Shown one piece after another: positions 34,543-43,118 of a stretch of DNA of 64,000 nucleotides (position 1 is its first letter; each line of letters begins with the position of its first letter). The translations under genes were made by a program, and so were the position numbers. This stretch comes from JAKORR01 sp964608495. Its GTDB lineage: Bacteria > Armatimonadota > Zipacnadia > Zipacnadales > FEN-943. Location: positions 13,154-77,153 of the forward strand of contig CAZSOQ010000001.1 in the NCBI GenBank assembly GCA_964608495.1, read 5' to 3'. Under the pieces are notes generated by a model, which was not told where the DNA came from, did not search any database, and saw only the letters and a list, made by a program, of their open reading frames with translations.

Positions 34543-36831
34543 TTACCGCATCAGCTCGGCCAGGCTTTCGATGCGCCGGGCGAGCAGCCACCGGTACACG
34601 TCCATCTCTTCCGGTGACCAGAAGCCGTCGTACTTGTACTTGGCGACCACCGGGATGTTCTCCCAGACGAAGGACAGCGTCTTCTCGGCCACTGCCGCCT
34701 CCTTGCGCGCGGTCGCCGAGCCCGAGGCCTTCGCACGCTCGGCCAACTGCTGGAGGGTGTAGATGTAGCGGTAGTCGTCGTAGCCCTCGCGGTAGGCCTC
34801 CCACAGGGCGACCGGCAGCGGCGTGCCGTCCGCCTCGCTGCGGTTGAAGAAGTCCATGGCCGACCCGTCGAGGTAGTTGAGGGGATCGCCGCTGGACGAC
34901 TGGTAGATCCAGGGGATGAGGCGCAGGAAGCCGGACCGCCAGAAGCCAAAGCCGTAGGTCATGCGGGCGCCGGCCACGGGCGTGTGATCGTTCTCGCCGT
35001 TGACGTGGTTGGGGTAGCACCAGTACCCGACCTTGCGTGCCGCCATGTCGGCCAGGAGAGGCTCGCGCTCGGGCAGGAAGGGCTGGGTGCACCACACGTC
35101 CACGAAGGGCCGCATCGGCTCGAAGGCCGCGTTGGTGGGGTCGGCGGTGACGTAGGAGCGGACACCGGCCGCCTGGACGGCCTTGAGGACGCCGACCATG
35201 AAGGCGACGGCTTCCTCGGAGCCGCCGGGCTCGTCTATGGGGTAGTAGAGGAACTCGGGCCAGCCGCGGCTCTTGCGCTCCCGGTCAAGGAGCCGGACCA
35301 TCGCCGTGATTTCGGTGAAGAACTCCGGCGGTGGGAGCTTCACGCCCGAGAGGTGGCTGCCGTAGCTTTCCTTCACGTACTTGCGGTACACGCCGCCGGT
35401 GTTGAAGCCCATCACGTAGGGCGGCTGGAAGCCGAAGCGCTCCGCCAGGGCGAGCTTGGCGCCCAGGCGGTCGAAGGCGTCGCCGGGATCGAAGCTCCCC
35501 TCGTCGTCGGCCTCGCGGACCCAGCAGCTCAGGACGACGTTGCGCGTGCCGTGGGCCACCATGTCGGCGTGCTCCAGCTCCGCCTTGCGCTCCCAGTACC
35601 GGCGCGAGACGTCGTCGGGCGCGCCGGCCACGCGGTCCAGCGGATGCCGGTAGTAGATGGCGTAGGTGTGCGCGGGGTCCTCCTGCAGCTTGACGTTGAC
35701 CACGCGCAGGAGCACGGGGACCTGGACCGAGCGGCCGTCGGCCACGAATTCCAGGCCCGCACGGTACAGGCCCGGCCGGGCGGCCTCGGGCACATGGAGG
35801 GTCAGCCAGAACCGGGCGTTCTCGCCGGCCTTCAGCGGCCCGCCCTCCCAGCGGTCGAGGATGTCCGGCACGACACGGAACCGGTCCTGCACGCGGTAGT
35901 TGAGCCTGGCGGGCAGGAACCGGACCTTGCGCACGACGATGTTCTCGACCGGCACTGGCCCCAGCGCCTCGAGACGCACCTGCGCGCTCGCCAGGTCACG
36001 CAAGGGGCGGACGGTGAAGGTAAGCGGCTCGTACTCGCCGGGCGCGGCGAAGACCCGCAGCGTCGGGTCCTTCTCCTCGGGCGTGGGATTCGTCGAGGGG
36101 TATACCACCTGGGCCCAGTGGCGGCGCCACAGGTAGAAGCCGCGCTCCTGCTCGGCTTGCGTCGCGGCAGGCTCAGGGCCGGGGGACGGCTCGGGGTCCT
36201 GACGCCAGCGGGCCAGCTCCTCGTCGGGCGCCCACTGCTCCAGCCGGGCTATCAGCGCCTGGGCCGCCGCGTCGTCGGCGGGCTGCCAGGCCACGACGCC
36301 AGCCAGGCAGGCCTTGCTGCGCGGCGCGAGAGCCACCTTGATCCGGCCGTCGCTCGCGGCCGAGAAGGTGTGACCGAGGAATCGGTAGGGGCCCTCGATC
36401 TGGCAACGCCAGGTGTCGTCGCCGACGCGCACGTCGAAGTCCCAGTACTGGGCGGCGTTGCCGGCGCTCACTCCGCAGCGCACGTATACCCGCCACTGCC
36501 CGGGGTCCGCGGCGAAGGCGAAGGACGTGGGGGCGCCGGCGACGACGGCATCCTCGGTCAGGGCGTTGGTCCAGATGGGGGGAGGCTCGGCGGCGCCGCG
36601 GCTGACGTTCTCGACACTCTCGGTCCAGGCGCGGTGGTGCGCCGACAGGCCCTCGACGGAGGTCCAGCCGTACTGGGCCTCGGCGGTCGCCGGGGTCACC
36701 CTTTGCGCCTCGGGCCAGACGGGGGAGTCGTCCGAGCCCAGGTCGAAGATGAGCATCCGCGCGGCCACTGGTGAGGCCACCAGCGCGGCGAGGAGGACGG
36801 CCAGGGCGAGGACGAGGAGCCAGCGGGTCAT
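34543..36831 (-). CDS. Secreted DUF4091/GH123-like glycoside hydrolase
   Basis: A 762-residue exported protein; signal peptide 1-24 (ending SPVAA). An N-terminal beta domain (27-180) resembles a carbohydrate-binding module, followed by a linker, an Ig-like domain (255-380) and a TIM barrel. FLYYPIDEPGG carries adjacent D533-E534, the catalytic pair layout of GH123 N-acetylgalactosaminidases, which use substrate assistance. WEAYREGYDDYRYIYTL near 675 is the DUF4091 C-terminal signature. Its ATG overlaps the stop of the upstream gene (ATGA), so the two are translationally coupled. The likely substrate is an N-acetylhexosaminide, which is inferred from GH123. Confidence 0.85.
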   Translation of the reverse strand: MTRWLLVLALAVLLAALVASPVAARMLIFDLGSDDSPVWPEAQRVTPATAEAQYGWTSVEGLSAHHRAWTESVENVSRGAAEPPPIWTNALTEDAVVAGAPTSFAFAADPGQWRVYVRCGVSAGNAAQYWDFDVRVGDDTWRCQIEGPYRFLGHTFSAASDGRIKVALAPRSKACLAGVVAWQPADDAAAQALIARLEQWAPDEELARWRQDPEPSPGPEPAATQAEQERGFYLWRRHWAQVVYPSTNPTPEEKDPTLRVFAAPGEYEPLTFTVRPLRDLASAQVRLEALGPVPVENIVVRKVRFLPARLNYRVQDRFRVVPDILDRWEGGPLKAGENARFWLTLHVPEAARPGLYRAGLEFVADGRSVQVPVLLRVVNVKLQEDPAHTYAIYYRHPLDRVAGAPDDVSRRYWERKAELEHADMVAHGTRNVVLSCWVREADDEGSFDPGDAFDRLGAKLALAERFGFQPPYVMGFNTGGVYRKYVKESYGSHLSGVKLPPPEFFTEITAMVRLLDRERKSRGWPEFLYYPIDEPGGSEEAVAFMVGVLKAVQAAGVRSYVTADPTNAAFEPMRPFVDVWCTQPFLPEREPLLADMAARKVGYWCYPNHVNGENDHTPVAGARMTYGFGFWRSGFLRLIPWIYQSSSGDPLNYLDGSAMDFFNRSEADGTPLPVALWEAYREGYDDYRYIYTLQQLAERAKASGSATARKEAAVAEKTLSFVWENIPVVAKYKYDGFWSPEEMDVYRWLLARRIESLAELMR

Positions 36832-37736
36832 TGCCCGTCACCTCCCTGCCAGGGCGAATCGAGAAGGCGAAGATCGGCACCCAGCTCCGCGGCGTCCTGG
36901 CCGGGGACGACCAGGCGGTAGTCGCCCGCGGCGAGGCCCGGCGGGAGTCGCAGGGCCATCCGCGTCCTGCCCGCCGGCACCTCGGCCGTTGTGGTGGCCA
37001 CCGCGGCGTCGCCGTTCATCAGCGCCAGCCTGATCTCGGCCTTCTCGCCCGGGGGGAGGCCCAGCACCTCGACCATCACGGGCAGGGCGGGGTCGTCCGC
37101 GAACCCGACCCTGGCGAGCGGTTCGAGGCTGACGACTGTGGGCTCGGTGAAGCGCGTGAGCTCAAGGTCGTCGAGGTAGAAGTCCACCGTGTCGCCGTCC
37201 TTGTAGCGGGACTCGGAGATGGAGAGCTTGATCTCCTGAGCCTGGTCGCGATCCGGAAGGTCGTCGAGCGGGAAGACCAGCTCGACGGCTTCGCCCTTCC
37301 GCAGGGACAGGTCGCGGCTCCAGTTGCTGCGCGGCCCCGTGGTCGTGATGAGCAGCGTGACGGGTAGGTTCGGCAGCTCGTCGCGGCTCGTGTCGGCGTA
37401 GATCCAGAAGCGGAGGCGCTCCCAGCCGGCCCAGTCCTGGGCCTCGGGGGGTATCTTCAGCCAGCACCTGGGCCAGCCGATGGGGTACTTGACCTCGCCG
37501 GCATGCCAGTCCACGGGGATGTGGAAGAGCAGGGCCCGTCCGGCGCGTGCGTGGGCGCCGGAGGGCTCCAGCGTGCCCTCGGTGACAGCCCAGCCGTCGA
37601 GAGCCTCGCCGTCCGCGAGAAGGAGGCGCTCGATGCGTCCCTCGCGGATCAGGCGCTGGGCGTCGGCCGCACCAGGCGGCAGGGCCAGCAGCACGAGCAC
37701 GAGCGTCGCTCCGGGGAGCAGGCGGTCCAGAGACAT
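36828..37736 (-). CDS. Secreted beta-sandwich protein coupled to the DUF4091 gene
   Basis: A 302-residue protein with signal peptide 1-26 (ending GAADA). Residues about 35-185 look like a carbohydrate-binding, CIA30/galactose-binding-like sandwich: WERLRFWIYAD, VTLLITTTG, VELVFPLDDL and DFYLDDLEL strands. The rest (190-300) is a second beta domain with Ala/Val-rich strands. The ATG at 37736 follows GCGAGGTGA; the longer open frame upstream overlaps the TPR gene and is not protein-like. The stop overlaps the next gene's start, so it is probably made with, and may act with, the DUF4091 enzyme. No catalytic motif is seen. Confidence 0.72.
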   Translation of the reverse strand: MSLDRLLPGATLVLVLLALPPGAADAQRLIREGRIERLLLADGEALDGWAVTEGTLEPSGAHARAGRALLFHIPVDWHAGEVKYPIGWPRCWLKIPPEAQDWAGWERLRFWIYADTSRDELPNLPVTLLITTTGPRSNWSRDLSLRKGEAVELVFPLDDLPDRDQAQEIKLSISESRYKDGDTVDFYLDDLELTRFTEPTVVSLEPLARVGFADDPALPVMVEVLGLPPGEKAEIRLALMNGDAAVATTTAEVPAGRTRMALRLPPGLAAGDYRLVVPGQDAAELGADLRLLDSPWQGGDGQ

Positions 37737-37801
37737 TGTGCCATCACCTCGCCTCGCGGTCTCGCATGGGCCCGACGCGGTGGGCGGCAGCCCCGTCCGG
37801 G

Positions 37802-39043
37802 TCACTGCCATGTTTCGTCTATCAACTGGCGCGCGTGGGGCACGGCGCCGGCCACCTGAGGGCTCTGCCGGAGGCTGAAGAGCGTCTCGGCGGCGGGGAT
37901 GAAGTCGTGGTCGGCAAGCACGGCGGCGGCTTCGGCCCACGCCGCGGCTACCAGGTCGGCGGTGGGCGCCAGCGCGAGGCCGAGCAGGTGGTAGTGCCCG
38001 GCCTGGCCGGGCTGCCGGGCGATGGCCCCACGCGCCGCCTTCGCGGCGGCCTCGGCCTCTCCCCTCACTGAGAGCCTGCGGGCCTCGAGCGCGTGGGCTA
38101 GCGAGGCGTCGGCCCGCTCGTCGGCGAGAGCCGCGCGGATGTGGGCCGCTGCCTGCTCGTCCCAGCCCTCGGGGGGCGCTCCCTCCTCGGCCAGGTCCAG
38201 GAGCATTGCCGCGCGGAGCAGATGAGCCGCGCCGAGCCGCGGCCGCGCCTGCGTCAGCCTCGCCAGCTCGGCCAGCGCGCGGTTCGGCTCGCCCAGGTCG
38301 AAGGTCACCTGAGCATAGCGCAGCCGCGCCCCGTCGAAGCCGGGGTCCGTGCGTAGCGCCTCGATGTAGGCAGCCTGGGCGCGCTCGCGGCTGCGGATGA
38401 TCTCCGCCTCCCAGCCCTCCTGGAAGTACTGACCGGCGGTGGCGTTCTCTGTGCCGGGAGGCTCGTAGCGAAGCGCGGGGCTCTCGGGCGCCCGGGCCGC
38501 GGTCAGCAGGCGGTCGAGCCAGCCGGCCAGGCGAGCCAGCAGCGGTATCACGCCGGCGCGCAGCGTCGCCGCCGTGGCCCGGCGACAGGCCTCGAGAGCG
38601 CCCGCGAGATCGCCGTGATGGGCGGCCCGCAGCGCCAGCCACACCTCGTCGGCCGGGCTGTCACCGGTGGGCTCCGGGGCGGGCCAGTCGCCCTCGCCCT
38701 CGCCGTCGGTCCAGGCCTCAGCCAGCGCCTCCGGGGGCGCGGCGCCCACCTCGGTGAGCTGGTCGGTGAGGTGCAGATGCACGCCCCGGCCGGAGACGGC
38801 GGTGAGCCTAGGCCACGCCACAGGGGCGACTATCCCCGGCTGGAGCAGCACCGCCAGCCTGCGCTCGTGTAGCTCCTCGGCGGCCGTCCTCACCACGGGC
38901 ACGAGGGTGTCCAGCTCACCGGCCGCGTCGCGCACCAGCGGGGGCTGCAGGTCACCCTCGCGTCGGCGGCGAAGCAGGTAATCGAGCAGTTGAGTGGCTT
39001 CCTCGGACAGCGGTCGGCGGATCAGCGGGTGTATGCCGCCCAT
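37802..39043 (-). CDS. TPR-like repeat protein
   Basis: A 413-residue cytosolic protein with at least three to four tetratricopeptide-like helical pairs in the C-terminal half, for example ALRTDPGFDGARLRYAQ, ELARLTQARPRLGAAHLLRA and ARGAIARQPGQAGHYHLLG. The N-terminal 110 residues (RRREGDLQPPLVRD and so on) are not recognised. TPRs serve as protein-binding scaffolds; the partner is unknown. It is 65 bases upstream of the coupled secreted pair on the same strand and divergent from the nitroreductase, with starts only 29 bases apart. Confidence 0.75.
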   Translation of the reverse strand: MGGIHPLIRRPLSEEATQLLDYLLRRRREGDLQPPLVRDAAGELDTLVPVVRTAAEELHERRLAVLLQPGIVAPVAWPRLTAVSGRGVHLHLTDQLTEVGAAPPEALAEAWTDGEGEGDWPAPEPTGDSPADEVWLALRAAHHGDLAGALEACRRATAATLRAGVIPLLARLAGWLDRLLTAARAPESPALRYEPPGTENATAGQYFQEGWEAEIIRSRERAQAAYIEALRTDPGFDGARLRYAQVTFDLGEPNRALAELARLTQARPRLGAAHLLRAAMLLDLAEEGAPPEGWDEQAAAHIRAALADERADASLAHALEARRLSVRGEAEAAAKAARGAIARQPGQAGHYHLLGLALAPTADLVAAAWAEAAAVLADHDFIPAAETLFSLRQSPQVAGAVPHARQLIDETWQ

Positions 39044-39072
39044 GTCGGACCATCCCCCAGGGAGGTCGCGGG

Positions 39073-39702
39073 ATGAACTCCTTCCTCGAGCTGGCGAAGG
39101 GACGCCGTAGCGTCCGCCTGTATAGACCGGAGCCTGTTCCGCCCCTTGTCATCAGGCGGTTGCTGGAGGCAGCGCGCTCGGCTCCCTCCGGTCTCAACGT
39201 GCAACCTTGGGAGTTCGTCGTGGTGACCGACGAGACCTTGCGGGCGCAGGTGGGGCGCAACGCCTTCTACTACGGCATCTACAGTCCGCACGTGGGGCGG
39301 GCGCCGGTCATCATCGCCGTGTGCATGAATAGGCGGCGCGGCCCCTTCGCGCGGGATGACTGCTGCATCGCGGCCACGCACCTGCTGCTGGCGGCCGCGG
39401 ACCTGGGCCTGGGGGCGTGCTGGGTGGGCGGGCTGCGGCGCGAGGCGGTGCGCAGGAGCCTCGGCGTCCCCGAGGGCATGCAGGTGCTGTGCCTGGTCAC
39501 CGTGGGCTACCCGGCGGAGAAGCCGCGGCCCACGCCCAGGCGCGACCTGGCCAGCATGGTGCACTGGAACGGCTGGCAGTCGCGCAGGCCGCGCTCGGGG
39601 GCGAGGTCGTGGGGGCCGCTGTCGGTGCTGGGCCACTTCCTCCGCGTGCAGATGTTGGCCCTCCGGCGACCCAAGGGCAAAGAGACCCCGCCGCACAAGT
39701 GA
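39073..39702 (+). CDS. Nitroreductase-family flavoprotein
   Basis: An FMN-dependent NAD(P)H oxidoreductase-type protein, 209 residues. The opening GRRSVRLYRPEPVP and AARSAPSGLNVQPWEFVVV are the FMN-binding signatures, and GLGACWVGGLRREAVRRSLGVP the C-terminal FMN loop. It has a basic tail of about 40 residues after the core. GGGAGG lies seven bases upstream. The physiological substrate of such proteins is usually unknown. Starts divergently from the TPR gene with a very short shared upstream region. Confidence 0.9.
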   Translation: MNSFLELAKGRRSVRLYRPEPVPPLVIRRLLEAARSAPSGLNVQPWEFVVVTDETLRAQVGRNAFYYGIYSPHVGRAPVIIAVCMNRRRGPFARDDCCIAATHLLLAAADLGLGACWVGGLRREAVRRSLGVPEGMQVLCLVTVGYPAEKPRPTPRRDLASMVHWNGWQSRRPRSGARSWGPLSVLGHFLRVQMLALRRPKGKETPPHK

Positions 39703-39745
39703 GCGTGGCCGCTCCTCGGGCGCTGGGGGGGGGCAGGCGCTCGGT

Positions 39746-41704
39746 CTAGGCCCGACGCTTCTCCGCGGCCCTCGCCTCGATCTCCTGGCGCGACAGGCCC
39801 AGGATCGGCAGGATGACCTGCAGGAACTCGTAGGCCTCGAAGGCGTCCTGCAGGGGCTCGTCGTGCCGCCAGGCCCACTCGACCACAGCGCAGGCGGCTT
39901 CGCGGGCGGTCTCGGGGTCGTCGCCGTGTCGGGCCACCAGCGCGCGGGCCAGGAGCCGCGTCAGCTCGGCGTGGTGGGCGAGCAGCTCCCAGGAGTAGCG
40001 GACCGCGGCGTCCGGGGCGTCGCGGTGGGCGTTGGCGAGGGCCTCCAGGCGGTCGGCGAGCGGCTCGATGGTCCGCCAGTCGCGGAGGGCGGCCTGCCGG
40101 GCCTCGTCGTCGCCCTCGCCGCGCAGGACGGGCGCGTTGAAGAGGCGCGAGAGGGTCTCAAGGCAGCGGCGCACTCTGTGGCCGTCCTCGCCGAAGGCAG
40201 CCGAGAAGTAGTCGGCTGCGATGGCGTCGAAGGACGCGTCGCGGTCCCAGAGCGTGCGGCCCAGGACGGCCATGGGCAGGGCCGTCGGGAAGAACACGCG
40301 CTGGACCTGGCAGCTCACAAGCCCGTTGAGCCCCACGTCGAGCAGGCCGCACAGGTCCTCGTGCAGGACCCTGGCCGTGCCGTACTGGCCGGGGTCCTTG
40401 TAGTGATCCCACATGAGGTGGTAGTCGAAGTCGAAGCTGTCGCCGCGGAAGCCCTCGCGCCAGGCGTCGAGGAAGGCCAGGTTCAGCGCCGGCTCGCGCG
40501 GGAACTGGAGGGCGTTGCGCACGTAGGGCGGCAGATCACCCTTCCACTTGTCCGCCGCCGTGAAGGACGTCGAGTAGGAGCGGGTGATCGGCGCGAACAT
40601 CAGGATGAAGCGGTCGGGGTTGGCGAGGCGCTCGTGCTCGGGCGGCCACAGCAGGTCCACATAGGCCAGGAAGACCAGGCGCACGTCGAGGCCCTCGCGC
40701 GTGAGCTTCCCGTCCAGCTCGTTGAGCATGCGCACGTACAGGTCCGCGGGCCGGTGGTCGCGGCAGAGCGGGCACTCGCACTGGTTGTTGCTGCCATCGG
40801 CCAGCCACACGTGCAGGATGTCCACGTCGGGATTGCCGCGCACGTACTCGACCACGGCGTCGGTGAGGATGGCGCGCGTGTCGGGATTGCCGTAGCACAG
40901 GTTGGTGTTGAGCGCCATGCCGCCCCATAGCTCACGCTTGCCCTTGACCTCGGCCAGATGAATCTCTACCTCGGGGGGCAGAGGGTCCTCGTACGGGGTC
41001 CAGCCGGTGCCCGGGATGCCGAAGGGCTCGCAGGTCCAGCCGTGGCCGACCATGTGCAGCAGCAGGCCGCGGCTCTTGACCTCGGCGCGCACGCGGCGGG
41101 TGAGCTCGCGGGCGTGCTCCAGGCTGAAGTCGGCCGGCTCGAGGGTCGGGTTGCTCTCGTGCCGATACCATCGCTCGAAGAAGGTATAGGCTTCGCGGAA
41201 CTGGATGAAGTAGGCGTTGAGGCCGAGCTTGGGCAGCCAGTCCACCATGTCGCGCACGTGCTCGAAGCTCACGGCCCCCTCGATGCACACGCCGCGATGC
41301 CGGTAGGAAGGGGTCTCATGGACGCTCACCGGCGGGAGCGGACCTTCCAGGCGCGGCAGCCTCTCGCCCCTGGCACCGGGGCGGACCCACCGGCAGCCCA
41401 GCTCGGTGAGGTAGCGGTAGACGGCGAACAGCAGGCTGCGCGGATTGGGCCCGGCGAGGACGCCGCCCGAGGCGTCCGTCTCGATCCGCACCTCGTCGTC
41501 CCAGCGCGGATCGAGCCCGGGCGGCGAGGTCCAGCCGAAGTCCTCGACGAGCCCCAGCCACAGGCCCGGCTGCGTGGGGACGTGCTCGGGGCGCTTCTCA
41601 GTCGTCCACTGCTCGCCCGTCATCGCCGTCAGGCACCGCCCGAGCTCCTCGGCGGCGAGGGCGGCAACCGGCTCCTCGGTCAGCAGGTAGATGGTAGGCT
41701 CCAC
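39746..41704 (-). CDS. DUF4838 glycoside hydrolase-like protein
   Basis: A 652-residue protein without a recognisable signal peptide. The N-terminus (about 1-125) has the GH20/GH67-type alpha/beta domain that precedes a barrel: LLFAVYRYLTELGCRWVRPG. The barrel shows the DUF4838 stretch DILHVWLADGSNNQCECPLC (about 295-314), with two CxxC-like Cys, then DLYVRMLNELDGKL. Relatives occur next to alpha-glucuronidase or hexosaminidase genes, but the enzyme activity is not established. The start is GTG 41704, nine bases after AAGGAGG. Tandem repeats lie in its upstream gap, behind the UroD-like gene on the same strand. Confidence 0.82.
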   Translation of the reverse strand: MEPTIYLLTEEPVAALAAEELGRCLTAMTGEQWTTEKRPEHVPTQPGLWLGLVEDFGWTSPPGLDPRWDDEVRIETDASGGVLAGPNPRSLLFAVYRYLTELGCRWVRPGARGERLPRLEGPLPPVSVHETPSYRHRGVCIEGAVSFEHVRDMVDWLPKLGLNAYFIQFREAYTFFERWYRHESNPTLEPADFSLEHARELTRRVRAEVKSRGLLLHMVGHGWTCEPFGIPGTGWTPYEDPLPPEVEIHLAEVKGKRELWGGMALNTNLCYGNPDTRAILTDAVVEYVRGNPDVDILHVWLADGSNNQCECPLCRDHRPADLYVRMLNELDGKLTREGLDVRLVFLAYVDLLWPPEHERLANPDRFILMFAPITRSYSTSFTAADKWKGDLPPYVRNALQFPREPALNLAFLDAWREGFRGDSFDFDYHLMWDHYKDPGQYGTARVLHEDLCGLLDVGLNGLVSCQVQRVFFPTALPMAVLGRTLWDRDASFDAIAADYFSAAFGEDGHRVRRCLETLSRLFNAPVLRGEGDDEARQAALRDWRTIEPLADRLEALANAHRDAPDAAVRYSWELLAHHAELTRLLARALVARHGDDPETAREAACAVVEWAWRHDEPLQDAFEAYEFLQVILPILGLSRQEIEARAAEKRRA

Positions 41705-41769
41705 GGCGCTGCGCCTCCTTGGGCTGCGGGGCTCTCAGCAGGCCCCAGGGAAACCGCGACAGCCTGTTT

Positions 41770-41816
41770 GCCCTGGCGGGCGACAACCTTCTCGCCCTGG
41801 CGGGCGACGCCTTCTC
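41770..41816. repeat. Tandem ~24-base repeat, two copies
   Basis: GCCCTGGCGGGCGAC followed by a short AT-containing tail ending CTTCTC or CCTTCTC occurs at 41770-41793 and 41794-41816. Each copy includes GCCC-TGGC-GGGC, a small hairpin. It lies in the 129-base gap between the UroD-like and DUF4838 genes and may be a processing site or an unstable repeat. Confidence 0.7.
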
Positions 41817-41833
41817 GACGGGCCGCCGAACCG

Positions 41834-42934
41834 CTAGCGCAGGGCTTCGTCCAGCATCGTGAGGTAGTTCTCGACAGGGATGTAGCTGGGGATCGAGTTG
41901 CCGGAGCCGACGGCATAGCGTCCCCGCGGCCCACACTCGTCGAGGATGCCGCGCACGTAGGCCCGCAGGTCGTCGGGCGTGGCGCGCGTGAGGACGTTGA
42001 CGTCCACGCCGCCGAGGATGGCGATACGATCGCCGTAGCGGCGCTGCATCTCGGGCACGGGGACGATGGCGTCCTCGAAGGAGTGCTTGCCGTCTATGCC
42101 TACCTCGGCGATCAGGTACTCCATGATCGCCTCCAGGTTCCCGCAGGAGTGCAGGAAGTAGGGCAAGCCCTTCTCGTGGGCCATGTCGCGGAACCGCTTG
42201 TGCCACGGCAGTGTGTAGGTCTTGAGGTCCTCGGGCGAGATCAGCGTCGCCGTCCTGAAGCCCATGTCGTCGCCGGGGAAGACGGCGATGAGGTTGTCCA
42301 GCTCCAGCAGGTGGCGGTAGTAGCCCTCCATCAGGGATCCGATCCTGTCGGCCACGGCCCGCACCAGGTCGGGCTGGTCCATCAGGGCGAGACACAGCCC
42401 CTCGTAGGAGAGGATGGCCGAGAGGTGCTCGAAGATCCCGCCGGCATGGCAGGAGATGAGGCCCATGCCGTCGGGCAGGTGAGCGTTGATGTATTCGAGC
42501 GGGAAGAAGTCCATGGCCTCGAGGGACGGCCACGGGTAGGTCTCGAAGTCGTCCCAGCCCGTGATCGCGCCGTGGTGCTGGTCGTGCCAGGCGCGCTGCT
42601 GGTGGACGCCGGGAGCGGGGTCCTCGGCGACGAGCGTGTGCGCGGAGAAGGGCAGGGCGATCTCCAGGCGCACGAAGTCGTAGCCCATGCGGTACCAGAA
42701 CTCGATGAAGCTGTCCCAGTAGCTGGCGTGAGACTCTCTGTCGCCGGGCCGGGGCACGACCCACTCCCGGCCGATGAGGCCCTCGAGGATCGGCCGCATC
42801 ACGGCGGGGTCAACGATATACTCGACCATCGGCGGCCTCTCCGCCACTTCCTCCCCGGCCAGAATGCGGATGAACCGCTCGCGGTCGGGCTGCGGGTGCT
42901 GGAGTGGGACGCGCAGAGATGACACAGATGACAT
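41834..42934 (-). CDS. UroD-like methyltransferase
   Basis: A 366-residue cytosolic protein with the uroporphyrinogen decarboxylase fold but not a HemE. It opens with [20 protein letters not shown], the usual start of UroD-like methyltransferases. [18 protein letters not shown] (about 267-284) is the conserved metal-site region with His and Cys, and [11 protein letters not shown] follows. The ATG at 42934 has GGAGGAAG seven bases upstream and a TATAAT box about 90 bases further. It is divergent from a secreted beta-helix gene and upstream of a DUF4838 gene on the same strand. With the copy at 14604 it is one of two such proteins beside glycan genes. Methyl donor and acceptor are unknown. Confidence 0.85.
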   Translation of the reverse strand: MSSVSSLRVPLQHPQPDRERFIRILAGEEVAERPPMVEYIVDPAVMRPILEGLIGREWVVPRPGDRESHASYWDSFIEFWYRMGYDFVRLEIALPFSAHTLVAEDPAPGVHQQRAWHDQHHGAITGWDDFETYPWPSLEAMDFFPLEYINAHLPDGMGLISCHAGGIFEHLSAILSYEGLCLALMDQPDLVRAVADRIGSLMEGYYRHLLELDNLIAVFPGDDMGFRTATLISPEDLKTYTLPWHKRFRDMAHEKGLPYFLHSCGNLEAIMEYLIAEVGIDGKHSFEDAIVPVPEMQRRYGDRIAILGGVDVNVLTRATPDDLRAYVRGILDECGPRGRYAVGSGNSIPSYIPVENYLTMLDEALR

Positions 42935-43025
42935 TGTCGCTTCCTCCGTCCGCCTGGGGTGCAGGCGGGTCCCTTGGTCGCCGACCGCGCAGGACCCGGA
43001 CAGGCGCGCCGGCCGACGGAGAAGG

Positions 43026-43031
43026 ATTATA
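43026..43031 (-). promoter_or_regulatory. TATAAT -10 box upstream of the UroD-like gene
   Basis: A perfect TATAAT on the minus strand, 91 bases before the ATG at 42934, in an otherwise GC-rich divergent gap. No good -35 box is found 16-18 bases upstream, so it may need an activator or may be chance. Confidence 0.32.
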
Positions 43032-43118
43032 CCTGCCTTGTCCCTATCGGTGGGCAGGGATTCGCCGGGAGCGGAGGGAAGGAGCAGCCGAGCCCCTACC
43101 GTCCCGGGGGAGGAAGCC

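Noticed and set aside
36828..38642. A 604-codon minus-strand frame that would extend the small secreted protein upstream
   Set aside because: The added part is Arg/Gly/Pro-rich and overlaps the TPR gene. A signal peptide begins at the internal ATG (37736), which also has a ribosome site.
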